Origin: Gammaproteobacteria bacterium | GTDB lineage: Bacteria > Pseudomonadota > Gammaproteobacteria > Arenicellales > CAJQKF01 | Length of the DNA: 36,820 nucleotides | NCBI GenBank assembly: GCA_030429665.1 | Contig: JAUIEZ010000037.1 | Coordinates: 1 to 36,820, forward strand | Direction: 5' to 3' | In this document: piece by piece, positions 1 to 7,891 of the stretch | Position numbering within the stretch: the stretch's first letter is position 1 | Layout: each line of letters begins with the position of its first letter | Made by a program: the position numbers and the translations under genes | Notes under the pieces: generated by a model | The model's database searches: none | Told to the model about the DNA's origin: nothing | The model's input: only the letters and a program-made list of their open reading frames with translations

Positions 1-1151
1 GCGGCTCCGGCGGTGGTTCGGGCGGCGGCTCCGGTGGAGGCGCCGGTGGAGGCGCCGGTGGGGGTGGAGGCGCCGGTGGCGGTGGAGGCGGCGGCGCAGG
101 AATTGCCGGTGGTCTCGGTGGAGCGGTCGGCGGAGTTGCCGGCGCGGTAGGCGGTCTGGCAGGCGGACTTGGCGCGGGCGTTGGTGGCGGTTCTGGCGGT
201 GCCGGCGCGGGCGCAGGAGCCGGTGTCGGTGCCGGCGCAAGTGTAGCTGGCGTTGGTGTCGGTGCCGGTATCGGCGGTGGCGCGGGCGTCGGTGCGGGAA
301 GCGGCGGCATTGGCGCGGGGGCCGGTGTTGGAGCCGGTGCCGGCGTCAGCGCGGGTAACGCGTCGGTTGGCGCAGGTGTCGGCGGCGGTGCGGGCGTGGG
401 TATCGGCGGCGGTGGCGTTGGTGCCGCCGCGGGTGCCGGTGGCGGCGCCGGTGTGGGCATCGGCGGCGCTACGGCGGGATTGGGCGCAGGCGCCGGTCTT
501 GCCGCTGGACTTGGTAGTGAAGGCGTTGGCGCCGGTGCCGGACTTGGTGCGGGACTGGGCGCGAGCGCAGGCGATATAGGTGCGGGCGTCGGCGCTGGTG
601 CCGGGCTCGGCGTGGGCATTGGCCAATCCGGTCTGGGTGCCGGTCTCGGCGCCGGCGCCGGTGTCGGCCTCGCCGGCCTGGCCACGGACGCCGGTCTCGG
701 CGTTGGTCTCGGTCTCGGTGTCGGGTTGGGAGGCGCTGGCGACGATGGAAGTGGCGGTGACCCCGGCGATGGACCCGGTGGGGAAACCGACGATGGAACT
801 GGCGGCGTCGGAAGTACCGACGGTGGTATTTCTGTTGCGGCGGCCACCGACAGCGGAGTCACGCTGGGGCGTTCGGCGATCGGCGGCGTCGGTGGCGTCT
901 CCGTTGGAACGTCGAGTGCGGCGGATATTGGCGCGGTCATCGGCAGCAACACGGCAGTCACCGGCCAGACGGCGGTCATCGGGGCGACCGGGACCGACCT
1001 GCTTGCGCTGGACGATACACCGCTCACCACGGAGGACATCCAGCTACTGGTCAGGATGTGCATGGCCCGCGAGGGCTGGTGTGACAACGACAGGGAAATC
1101 TCGCGCCTGATAGGTGCGATGGTTTCGGCCAAGGAGCGGTTGGCGCAGTAG
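1..1151 (+). CDS. Glycine/alanine-rich low-complexity protein, C-terminal part (5' end outside the window)
   Basis: The reading frame is open from base 3 to the stop at 1149-1151 and enters from outside the window, so only the last 382 or so residues are visible. The first part is almost wholly Gly with Ala, Val, Ser and Leu, starting with GGGS/GGGA runs and continuing as GAGVGAG-like dipeptide alternation. From about 738 to 810 comes an acidic Asp/Gly/Thr linker. From about 1011 to the end lies a non-repetitive tail of roughly 46 residues with two cysteines (MCMAREGWCDND) that looks like a small folded helical domain. Secretion cannot be judged because the N-terminus is missing. The composition suggests a structural or surface protein, but I recognise no family. 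Internal ATG codons such as 396 are not likely starts because the same repeat continues upstream of them. Confidence 0.75.
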   Translation, partial: GSGGGSGGGSGGGAGGGAGGGGGAGGGGGGGAGIAGGLGGAVGGVAGAVGGLAGGLGAGVGGGSGGAGAGAGAGVGAGASVAGVGVGAGIGGGAGVGAGSGGIGAGAGVGAGAGVSAGNASVGAGVGGGAGVGIGGGGVGAAAGAGGGAGVGIGGATAGLGAGAGLAAGLGSEGVGAGAGLGAGLGASAGDIGAGVGAGAGLGVGIGQSGLGAGLGAGAGVGLAGLATDAGLGVGLGLGVGLGGAGDDGSGGDPGDGPGGETDDGTGGVGSTDGGISVAAATDSGVTLGRSAIGGVGGVSVGTSSAADIGAVIGSNTAVTGQTAVIGATGTDLLALDDTPLTTEDIQLLVRMCMAREGWCDNDREISRLIGAMVSAKERLAQ

Positions 1152-1198
1152 CGTCCGGAGAGAATCGTCGACCTGGGCGACGAACGTGAGGTTGAAAC

Positions 1199-1221
1199 GG
1201 CCCCCGCGGGGAACGGGGGCC
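1199..1221 (+). terminator. GC-rich hairpin between the glycine-rich gene and the next gene
   Basis: A perfect 8-bp stem (GGCCCCCG at 1199-1206 with CGGGGGCC at 1214-1221) encloses a 7-base loop. It starts 48 bases after the stop of the glycine-rich gene and ends 40 bases before the start of the next. No T-run follows, so it may be an inefficient terminator or an mRNA-end hairpin rather than a full intrinsic terminator. Confidence 0.4.
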
Positions 1222-1261
1222 GAACTTCTAATTGAAAAGAAACAACAAGGGGAATTTATCG

Positions 1262-1846
1262 ATGAAACGGGCAGGATTCGCGGCCATTTTCTCGGCGGGA
1301 ATCTTCGGCTTGGTGCAAGTCGCGTCAGCGACCAACCATCTCGGCTTGCCACCCGCCGAGTTCCTGACTACGAAGCCGGGCACGACGCTGGTGTGGGAGG
1401 ACGTGAGCGAAGGCACGAAGAATGCCATTCGCATCGCACCGAGAACGGGCAACCAGGTGCACTACGTCACCGAGGACGGTGAGGAACGATCCGACTACCT
1501 GATGTGCTGGTTCTGCGCGGATCTCGAATTCGACGAGTCCAAGTACGCAGGGCTCTGGCCCCTCGAGGTCGGCAAGGAAGTCAGGTTCATCCGCAAGACC
1601 GAGGACGAGACCAAGCAGTGGGTGAACAAGATCAAGGTGGACCGCACCGAGCGGGTCGAGCTGCCTTTTGGCTCGGTCGACACCTACGTGGTGGAAACCC
1701 GTTCATGGATTCGCGGCGCCGGGCGCTGGTACGGAAAAGCCAGATACTGGTTCTCGCCGGAACTCGGATGGGTCGTCAAGACCGAGTCCTCGGACAATTT
1801 CGCCAACCGGCATGAATTCGTGCTGGTGGACGTCCTGGTCAACTAG
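1262..1846 (+). CDS. Exported protein of unknown function (194 aa)
   Basis: The start at 1262 was chosen because AAGGGGA at 1247-1253 sits at good spacing and the first residues form a signal peptide (MKRAGFAAIFSAGIFG followed by a VASA-type cleavage site). An in-frame start 30 bases upstream lacks these features. The mature part of about 170 residues is rich in charged and aromatic residues, contains MCWFCAD with two close cysteines, and ends in a beta-rich segment with RYWFSPELGWVVK, a pattern seen in periplasmic or lipid-facing beta proteins. I do not recognise the family. A strong terminator follows, so it is the last gene of its unit; whether it shares a transcript with the glycine-rich gene depends on the hairpin between them. 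Confidence 0.75.
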   Translation: MKRAGFAAIFSAGIFGLVQVASATNHLGLPPAEFLTTKPGTTLVWEDVSEGTKNAIRIAPRTGNQVHYVTEDGEERSDYLMCWFCADLEFDESKYAGLWPLEVGKEVRFIRKTEDETKQWVNKIKVDRTERVELPFGSVDTYVVETRSWIRGAGRWYGKARYWFSPELGWVVKTESSDNFANRHEFVLVDVLVN

Positions 1847-1877
1847 CACGCAAGACTTCCTCCTCGACGGCATTTGG

Positions 1878-1904
1878 GCCCGGGTATATCCCGGGCGTTT
1901 TTTT
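1878..1904 (+). terminator. Rho-independent terminator
   Basis: A perfect 7-bp stem (GCCCGGG 1878-1884, CCCGGGC 1890-1896) with a TATAT loop is followed by G and seven Ts (1898-1904). It ends transcription of the gene at 1262-1846 and lies just before the convergent permease gene that ends at 1911. Confidence 0.85.
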
Positions 1905-1910
1905 CGCGAG

Positions 1911-3134
1911 CTACTCGTAGCGCAGAGCCTCGATCGGGTTGAGGCGCGCGGCGCGCCGAGCGGGAAAGTACCCGAAGGCGATGCCGATGGCGGCGGAGAA
2001 GAGGAAAGCGCCGGCCGCGATCGGGGCGTCGAACACGTACGGTACCTGCATGGCCACTGACATGACCGCCGACAGTCCTGCCGCCAGCAGGACGCCGAGC
2101 ACGCCGCCGATGGAGGAAAGGACGACCGCCTCGACCAGGAATTGCCAGAGCACCTCGTGCTCGAGCGCGCCGATGGCCAGCCGGATGCCGATTTCGCGTG
2201 TACGCTCGGTGACCGACACCAGCATGATGTTCATGATCCCGATCCCGCCAACCAGCAGGCTGACGCCGGCCACCGCGCCCAGCAGGCCCGTCATGGTGCG
2301 GGTGGTGACGGTAAGGGTGTCGGCAAGTTCCTTGGTGTCGCGCACGTGAAAGTCGTCTTCCTGGTTGGCGCCGATGTCGCGCAACTCCCGCAGCAGCGTT
2401 TCAAGTCGCGCCTCCACGCGCTCGGACGATACACCGTCCCGCAGTGAGAGATAGATCGACTCGGCGGTTCGTTCCCCCGACAGGCGGCGCTGGTAGGCCC
2501 GCAGGGGCATGAGCACGACGTCGTCCTGGTCGCTGCCGAACGTGGTCTGCCCCTTCGACTCCAATGTTCCCACGACGGTGCACGAGAAACCGCTCACGCG
2601 CACTCGGGCGCCTAGCGGATCGGTGTCCCGAAACAGTTGCGAGCGCACGGTTGAACCGATGATACAAACGGTTGCGCCGCCGCGTTCCTCGATCGGACTG
2701 AACGCGCGCCCGCTGGCCAGCGTCCAGTTCGCCGCGCGCAGATAATCGTTCGTGGTACCGCGAATCACCGAAAGCCAGTTGTTGTTGCCGTAGACCAGCG
2801 TGGCGCGGGAGTCCGATACGGGCGCCACCGCATTGAGGCCGGCAATTTCCGCGCGGATGGCGTCGACGGTGTGCATCTCGAACGGTGGCGAGTCCACGCG
2901 ACCGCGGCCGCGTCCGAAGCCCTGGCCCTGGCGCACCATCATCAGGTTGGTTCCGAGTCGAGACACCTGCTCGGTGACCTGCCGGGTCGCGCCTTGGCCC
3001 AGGGCCACCATGGTGATGACCGCCGCGACGCCGATGATGATGCCGAGCATGGTCAGGAACGAACGCAACAGGTTGCGCCTGATCTCGCGCAGCGCGAGTT
3101 TGAACGCGTTAACCAGCATGGAGCCGCGGCGCAT
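1911..3134 (-). CDS. macB: MacB-type ABC transporter permease
   Basis: Inner-membrane permease of the MacB/FtsX type, acting with the neighbouring ATPase, MacA-like adaptor and outer-membrane channel as a tripartite pump that drives periplasmic substrates out of the cell. The 407 residues show the family layout: an N-terminal membrane helix (SFLTMLGIIIGVAAVITMVA), a large periplasmic MacB_PCD domain, then an FtsX domain with three helices containing NIMLVSVTERTREIGIRLAIGA and ending in FPARRAARLNPIEALRYE. Unlike E. coli MacB, the ATPase is a separate gene. The start at 3134 overlaps the end of the ATPase gene by 26 bases; a second ATG at 3119 starts the usual conserved core and may be the true start, and neither has a clear ribosome-binding site. 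The substrate (macrolide, peptide, lipoprotein or other) is not deducible. Confidence 0.9.
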   Translation of the reverse strand: MRRGSMLVNAFKLALREIRRNLLRSFLTMLGIIIGVAAVITMVALGQGATRQVTEQVSRLGTNLMMVRQGQGFGRGRGRVDSPPFEMHTVDAIRAEIAGLNAVAPVSDSRATLVYGNNNWLSVIRGTTNDYLRAANWTLASGRAFSPIEERGGATVCIIGSTVRSQLFRDTDPLGARVRVSGFSCTVVGTLESKGQTTFGSDQDDVVLMPLRAYQRRLSGERTAESIYLSLRDGVSSERVEARLETLLRELRDIGANQEDDFHVRDTKELADTLTVTTRTMTGLLGAVAGVSLLVGGIGIMNIMLVSVTERTREIGIRLAIGALEHEVLWQFLVEAVVLSSIGGVLGVLLAAGLSAVMSVAMQVPYVFDAPIAAGAFLFSAAIGIAFGYFPARRAARLNPIEALRYE

Positions 3135-3831
3135 CGGTGTGCGCGTCGTCCGCGACGCGGCCGTCGACGAAGCGGATGATGCGATGGCCGTACTCGGCCA
3201 TGGATGCTTCGTGCGTGACCATCAGGATGGTGAGACCGCGCTCGTGGTTGAGTGATGCAAGGAGTGTCATGATCTCTTCGCTTCGCTCGCTGTCCAGGTT
3301 ACCGGTGGGTTCGTCGGCCAGCAGGATGGCGGGGTCGGTGACCAGCGCTCGCGCGATGGCGACGCGCTGTTGCTGACCGCCCGAGAGTTCGCTCGGCCGG
3401 TGACGCGCCCAGGGAACCAGGCCGACCAGGTCCAGCGCGGCTGCCGCCCGTCGCCGGCGTTCGTGCAGGCCCATGCCGCGGTAAACCAGCGGCAGTTCGA
3501 CGTTCTCCAGTGCCGAACTGCGCGACAACAGGTTGAATCCCTGGAACACGAAGCCGATATGGTGGCGGCGCAGCAACGCGCGCTGTCGCCGGTCGAGCGA
3601 CTCGACGCGGACGCCTTGGAATCGATAACTGCCGGCGCTGACCACATCGAGGCAACCGATGATGTTCATGACGGTCGACTTGCCCGAACCGCTCGGACCC
3701 ATGACCGAGACGAATTCGCCGTCGCCGATGTCGAAGCCGACTCCCTTGAGGGCGTGAAACGCCGCCGCGCCGTGACCGAAGATCTTGGTCACGCCGCGCA
3801 GTTCGATCAGTCGCCGGTCGCCGCGATTCAC
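3109..3831 (-). CDS. MacB/LolD-type ABC transporter ATP-binding protein
   Basis: Cytoplasmic ATPase that powers the MacB-type permease encoded just downstream. The 240-residue protein has Walker A GPSGSGKS (about residues 45-52), the signature LSGGQQQRVAIARAL, Walker B ILLADEPTGNLDS and the switch histidine in MVTHE, so it looks catalytically complete. I chose the GTG at 3831 because it overlaps the TGA of the adaptor gene as GTGA, the same arrangement as the preceding junction, and places IELRGVTKIF near the N-terminus as the family expects. The frame is open further upstream, but that part only reads through the adaptor gene in another frame. Translational coupling to the adaptor is likely. 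Confidence 0.92.
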   Translation of the reverse strand: MNRGDRRLIELRGVTKIFGHGAAAFHALKGVGFDIGDGEFVSVMGPSGSGKSTVMNIIGCLDVVSAGSYRFQGVRVESLDRRQRALLRRHHIGFVFQGFNLLSRSSALENVELPLVYRGMGLHERRRRAAAALDLVGLVPWARHRPSELSGGQQQRVAIARALVTDPAILLADEPTGNLDSERSEEIMTLLASLNHERGLTILMVTHEASMAEYGHRIIRFVDGRVADDAHTDAPRLHAG

Positions 3832-5177
3832 GAATCGACCCGCATGGCGTCCGCAATCACCGCGTCTCCGGCGCGAATGTCGCCGGAGAGGACCTGCGTT
3901 CGCAGGCCGTCGCTCAGGCCTGTTTCGATCGTGACGGCAATCGGTTGTCCGTCGCGCAGCACCCACACCTGCCCGGCGCGCGAGCCGCCGCTTCGTCGCG
4001 CATCGGAAGCATTAGCGGTACGATTGCCCTGCGGTCGACGTGAACGCCAGGGGATCAGGGAAGAGAGCAGGCCTCGCCGCTGGCTGGCGGCGTTCCGTTG
4101 GTCCGACGTGTCCGCCGCGGTCGGATCGTAGCGCAAGGCGGCGTTGGCGATGGTCAGCGCGCCGGGCGCGGACGCCACGGCGATCTCGGCGATGGCCGTC
4201 ATGCCCGGCAGCAGCGCGTGGTCGGTGTTGCGTACTTTCAGAACGGTTTCGTACGCGACCACGTTCGACGTGGTCGAGTCGGCGTCGCTCGCGATCAGGC
4301 GAATCTGCTCGATGGCGGCGGTAAACGTGCGATCAGGGTAGGCATCGACGGTGAATGTCGCCCGTTGCCCGGTGCGAATCGATCCTATGTCGGCCTCGTC
4401 GATGTCCACGTGCAGTTCCATGTCGGCCAGGTCGCGAGCGAGCACGAACAGGGTCGGCGCCGACAGCGACGCCGCCACCGTCTGCCCCGGTTCGACCTGG
4501 CGGCTGAGCACGACACCGTCGATGGGCGAGACGATCCGGGCCTTGTCGAGGTCCGTTTCGCTGGCTTCCAGGTTGGCGGCGGCGACCGCGACCGCCGCCT
4601 GCGCCCCGGTCAGGTCGGCCTCGGCCTTGGTCAGTGCGACCTCCGCGGCGTCGACTTCCAGCTGCGACGGCGTCCTGCCACCGCTCAGTTCAAACAGCTG
4701 CGAGATGCGCTGGTAGGACAATCTTGCCTCCTTCAACGCGGCGCGTGCCTGTGCCACGGCTGCTTCGCTGGAGACCAGCGTGTTGCGCTTCACGAGCACG
4801 TCGGCCTCGAGCTTGGTGGTATCGAGACGCGCCAGCACCTGGCCGGCCGTAACGGTGTCGTTGAAGTCCACCAGCACCTCGGCGACGCGTCCGGATTGCT
4901 CCGAACTCACGTCCACGCGATCGGTCGGTTCGAGATTCCCGGTCGCCGACACGGTGACCGAGAGATCCCGAACGACGGCTTCGTCGGTGATGTAGCGCAG
5001 CCGCGTTTCGCCGCCGGGAGGGTATCCGTATAAGTAGTAGTAACCCGCGCCGGCAACCGCGGCGAGGACCACCAGCCACGCCGTGCGCCCGAGCCAGCGT
5101 CGAGCCCGGCCGCGCGGCTCGATGCCAAGTGCTGCCAGCGCTTCGCGTTGTTCTCGATCGACGCCCGGCTTGTTCAC
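3828..5177 (-). CDS. macA: MacA-type periplasmic adaptor (HlyD/RND membrane fusion family)
   Basis: Periplasmic adaptor linking the MacB-type permease to the outer-membrane channel. The 449 residues begin with a short cytosolic tail, one membrane anchor (about 31-50, AWLVVLAAVAGAGYYYLYG), a barrel-sandwich half (VSSEQSGRVAEVLVDFNDTV), an alpha-helical hairpin rich in Ala, Glu and Leu (about 115-200), the second lipoyl half (IVSPIDGVVLSRQVEPGQTV), and beta-barrel and membrane-proximal domains. Near the C-terminus, about residues 360-400, is a basic Arg/Ser/Gly-rich insertion that is unusual and probably a flexible loop. The GTG start at 5177 overlaps the TGA of the channel gene as GTGA, which supports a co-transcribed and coupled unit. 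The family assignment is secure; the exact substrate is unknown. Confidence 0.9.
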   Translation of the reverse strand: MNKPGVDREQREALAALGIEPRGRARRWLGRTAWLVVLAAVAGAGYYYLYGYPPGGETRLRYITDEAVVRDLSVTVSATGNLEPTDRVDVSSEQSGRVAEVLVDFNDTVTAGQVLARLDTTKLEADVLVKRNTLVSSEAAVAQARAALKEARLSYQRISQLFELSGGRTPSQLEVDAAEVALTKAEADLTGAQAAVAVAAANLEASETDLDKARIVSPIDGVVLSRQVEPGQTVAASLSAPTLFVLARDLADMELHVDIDEADIGSIRTGQRATFTVDAYPDRTFTAAIEQIRLIASDADSTTSNVVAYETVLKVRNTDHALLPGMTAIAEIAVASAPGALTIANAALRYDPTAADTSDQRNAASQRRGLLSSLIPWRSRRPQGNRTANASDARRSGGSRAGQVWVLRDGQPIAVTIETGLSDGLRTQVLSGDIRAGDAVIADAMRVDS

Positions 5178-6688
5178 GTGCGCCCCCCGTTCCCTTCGAC
5201 CGGTTCGGTCTCGTGCTGCCAGCCGCCGCCGAGGGAGCGATAGAGCCGGATGACGTTGCCCATGATGTCGCCGCGATTCACCGCGAGCGAACCTTGCGCG
5301 TCGAGCAGCGCCTGCTGGGTATCCAGCACGGTTTGAAAGTCGACCAATCCACTTCGGTACTGCAGCGCGGCCAGTTCGGCCGCCAGCCGGGCGGACGACT
5401 CGGCGATAACCAGAGCGCGTTGCTGTTCCTGGCTGTAATCCAGCGCGCTCAGGGCATTCTCCGCCTCCTCGAGCGCCAGGCGCAGCGTGGCCTCGTAGTC
5501 GAGCAGCGCGTTTTCGAGCCGCAGGCGTTGCGATTCGACGTTACGCTCGAGCCGCCCGCCGTCGAACAGCGTGTAGCCGATGCTGGCGGCGAGGGAGCGC
5601 GCGAAATCACCCAGGTCGAACAGGTCCGCGAACGACTCCCGGGTGTCGCTGAGATCGCCGGCGAGCGTGAGCGACGGGAAGCGTTCGGCATCGGCCTGTG
5701 CCACGAGTGCCGCCTGCGCCCGCACGAATTGCTCGCTGCGCCGCACGTCGGGACGCTGGCGAAGCGTGTCCGCGGGCAAGCCGACGGCGATGTCTCCGGG
5801 TGCCGGCGGCAGCGGTGCCGGTTCGAGCAGGCGTTCCCGCAGTTCGCCGGTCGACAGACCGGTGAGGACCTGGAGGCGGTTGACGGCGCGATTGATGCCG
5901 TCCTCGAACACCGGGATCTGCGCACGCGTGCTCTCCAGTCGCGTACGCGCCTGGGCAAGATCGAGTTCGGTGGCGAGGCCGACTTGTCGTTGCCAATCGA
6001 CGAACTGGTGGGTCTGGGTCTGGATGTCCAGGTTGGCGCGCGTTACCTCGAGTTGAAGCTGCGCGCTGCGCAGATCGGTATAGGCCAGGGCGGTTTCCGC
6101 CACAAGGCTGACGCGCGAGTCGTGGAGTGTCTCGCGCGACGCCGCCACCGTCGCCTCGGCCGCCTCGATCGCCGCGCGCCTGGCTCCCCACAGGTCCGCT
6201 TCCCACGAGGCGCTCACGCCGGCGGAAAAACGCGTGTCGTCGCCGCCGTCGGGATCGTCGGTGCTCGAGGCACCGGCACTCGCGCCGGCGGTCGGCAGCC
6301 GGTCGGCGCGGCTGTCGGCTCGATCGAGCATCGCGATTCGCAGGTTGTTCAACGCGCTTGCCAGGCTCGTGTTGTTCGAAAGCGTCGAGTCGACCAGATA
6401 GTCGAGTGTTGCATCGCCGAAACGCTTCCACCAGCGCGACAACGCCATCGCCGCCGACCGCGTCTGGATCACGTCGTCCGGCAGGTTCGATTGCCAGTCG
6501 GCGTCTTCGATGGTCTGCGGCATGTCGTACACCGGCGGCGCAACCCGGCAGCCCGGGGCAAAAAGCATCGCGAGCGAAACGAGGCATGCCGAGGATCGCC
6601 AGGCGAGCCGCGGCGCCAGTGCGGGGACGATCGTGTGCCCGGACCGGCGAAAGGCGTCGAACCGCAAATGTCTATTCGGTCGGATCAT
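5174..6688 (-). CDS. NodT/TolC-family outer-membrane efflux channel (probable lipoprotein)
   Basis: Outer-membrane channel of the OEP family that completes the MacAB-like pump. It contains two OEP repeats of coiled-coil and strand, with typical segments such as ADLWGARRAAIEAAEATVAA, SLTLAGDLSDT and LQYRSGLVDFQTVLDTQQALL. A hydrophobic stretch ending in APGC suggests a lipoprotein signal, although the lipobox is not canonical (Ala instead of Leu/Val three residues before Cys). The start is uncertain: 6688 (ATG) gives 504 residues with a long basic N-terminus, and an in-frame ATG at 6796 would add 36 residues that do not resemble the family. No clear ribosome-binding site decides it. It lies downstream of the hdfR-like regulator on the same strand and overlaps the adaptor gene. 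Confidence 0.88.
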   Translation of the reverse strand: MIRPNRHLRFDAFRRSGHTIVPALAPRLAWRSSACLVSLAMLFAPGCRVAPPVYDMPQTIEDADWQSNLPDDVIQTRSAAMALSRWWKRFGDATLDYLVDSTLSNNTSLASALNNLRIAMLDRADSRADRLPTAGASAGASSTDDPDGGDDTRFSAGVSASWEADLWGARRAAIEAAEATVAASRETLHDSRVSLVAETALAYTDLRSAQLQLEVTRANLDIQTQTHQFVDWQRQVGLATELDLAQARTRLESTRAQIPVFEDGINRAVNRLQVLTGLSTGELRERLLEPAPLPPAPGDIAVGLPADTLRQRPDVRRSEQFVRAQAALVAQADAERFPSLTLAGDLSDTRESFADLFDLGDFARSLAASIGYTLFDGGRLERNVESQRLRLENALLDYEATLRLALEEAENALSALDYSQEQQRALVIAESSARLAAELAALQYRSGLVDFQTVLDTQQALLDAQGSLAVNRGDIMGNVIRLYRSLGGGWQHETEPVEGNGGRT

Positions 6689-6830
6689 CGCAAGGTCGAG
6701 AAGTTCAAACGATGGTCGATTCGGCACGACCATGTCGCGGGTCGCAACGGCGGATTGCCACGACGAACGCGGGCCGCTTCCGGGCATGGTATCCATCGTC
6801 CCGGAACAAGTATACGGTTGTTACAGTCGG

Positions 6831-7670
6831 TTACACCGCCAAAGAATCGAGCAGGGATTCCATGCGTGCGCGGGCGTCGTGCCCGTCGGCGTAAACCGCG
6901 AATATCGTGCGATCGATTATCGGCGCCGCGTCGATCGTGAAGAGTCGATCCGAGGCGATGTCGTTCTCCACCGCGCTCCGGGGGAGGTAGGCGCTGCCGC
7001 CGGCGTGCAACAGCATGTCCCGGGCAACGCCGCCGAGGTTGGTGCGCATGAGCGGCGGTCCCGATCCGGGAAAGGCGCGCGAGAAGGCGTTGGCGAACGA
7101 CGTTCCCCAGTCGATATGGACGAATGCGTCGTCGATCGCCTTCGCCGGCGTCCTACCGGGTTCGCTGCTTACCAGTACGAGCGCGATGTGACCCACGTCG
7201 CGTACGACCAGAGACGCCATGTGAGGCGGCTCGTACAGGAAGACTAGATCGAGCACGCCGTCAAGCAGTCGGGGCAGCAGCGTTTCGCCGCCGTGGATGT
7301 CCAACGACAGGCCGGTTTCCCTGAAGTGTGCCAGCGTGACGCGAAGCCGCGCCATCAGCCATGCATCCCATATGCTCGGCAGGACGCCCACCGACAGCGC
7401 CGCGCCGGCGTGGTCCGCCAGCGCCACGTCCTGCCGGGCGCGGTTCCAGGATGTCACCATGGCGGCCGCATGGGGTAGCAGGCGTCTTCCCGCGCTCGTG
7501 AGGCGGATATCGTGATGGTCGCGCGTGAACAACCGGCAGCCCAGGTAGTCTTCCAGTTGCCGGATGCGGGCGCTTACCGCCGACTGGGTCAGCGACAGGT
7601 TGCGCGCCGCCCGGCCGAAGTGGCGCGTGCGGCTGACTTCCAGGAACGTTCGCGCGAGGTCCGTATCCAA
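6831..7670 (-). CDS. hdfR: HdfR-like LysR-family transcriptional regulator
   Basis: LysR-type DNA-binding regulator of 279 residues. The N-terminus MDTDLARTFLEVSRTRHFGR is nearly identical to the start of E. coli HdfR as I remember it, followed by the winged helix-turn-helix (AARNLSLTQSAVSARIRQLE) and a substrate-binding-like effector domain from about residue 90 (LSVGVLPSIWDAWLMARL). HdfR is known to repress flagellar flhDC in E. coli. Here it is the first gene of a row with the NodT channel, MacA-like adaptor and MacB-type transporter, so a local target is more likely; that is inference. The gap to the channel gene is 34-142 bases depending on that start. An inverted repeat just upstream of its start could be an autoregulatory site. 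Confidence 0.88.
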   Translation of the reverse strand: MDTDLARTFLEVSRTRHFGRAARNLSLTQSAVSARIRQLEDYLGCRLFTRDHHDIRLTSAGRRLLPHAAAMVTSWNRARQDVALADHAGAALSVGVLPSIWDAWLMARLRVTLAHFRETGLSLDIHGGETLLPRLLDGVLDLVFLYEPPHMASLVVRDVGHIALVLVSSEPGRTPAKAIDDAFVHIDWGTSFANAFSRAFPGSGPPLMRTNLGGVARDMLLHAGGSAYLPRSAVENDIASDRLFTIDAAPIIDRTIFAVYADGHDARARMESLLDSLAV

Positions 7671-7697
7671 TCTTCGCTCTCCGCCGTGGACGGGGCC

Positions 7698-7714
7698 GAT
7701 CGATATCGTCGATC
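7698..7714. promoter_or_regulatory. Inverted repeat upstream of hdfR, candidate LysR-type operator
   Basis: GATCGA (7698-7703) and TCGATC (7709-7714) form a perfect inverted repeat with a 5-base spacer, with the palindrome CGATATCG (7701-7708) nested within it. It lies 28 bases upstream of the hdfR start codon and just downstream of the predicted minus-strand promoter, a plausible place for autorepression. The assignment rests on symmetry and position only. Confidence 0.35.
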
Positions 7715-7725
7715 GCGATGACGCA

Positions 7726-7755
7726 ATTATTTCGTTTTACGACCGCCGACGCCAA
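7726..7755 (-). promoter_or_regulatory. Candidate sigma-70 promoter for hdfR and the efflux genes
   Basis: On the minus strand TTGGCG (7755-7750) and AATAAT (7731-7726) are separated by 18 bases, matching the consensus at 9 of 12 positions. Transcription would begin near 7719, giving a leader of about 48 bases before hdfR that contains the inverted repeat 7698-7714. Confidence 0.4.
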
Positions 7756-7764
7756 TTACATAAT
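7736..7764 (+). promoter_or_regulatory. Candidate sigma-70 promoter for the EF-hand gene
   Basis: TTTACG (7736-7741) and CATAAT (7759-7764) are separated by 17 bases, 9 of 12 matches to consensus. The -10 region sits in a small inverted repeat AATTA-CA-TAATT (7754-7765). It overlaps the opposite-strand promoter for hdfR, so the two genes may share control. The leader to the EF-hand start would be about 120 bases. Confidence 0.35.
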
Positions 7765-7891
7765 TTTCGTGCGGTACTTTGCGCGTGGCCACACGTCGTC
7801 TCGCCCGTTAAAACATCCGTCTGAAGATTTTCCTCGCGACGGAATTCGAACACCAAGCTCGATCTTCCCGATTACCGGAGCAAAATACGCA

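Noticed and set aside
253-1110. Open frames in a second reading frame of the glycine-rich region
   Set aside because: They are the Ala/Val/Pro-rich reading of the same GC-rich repeats. The glycine-rich frame is open through the whole region and has the non-repetitive C-terminal tail.
5129-6940. Long plus-strand open frame opposite the outer-membrane channel gene
   Set aside because: It is antisense to a recognisable NodT/TolC-family protein and its translation shows no family features.
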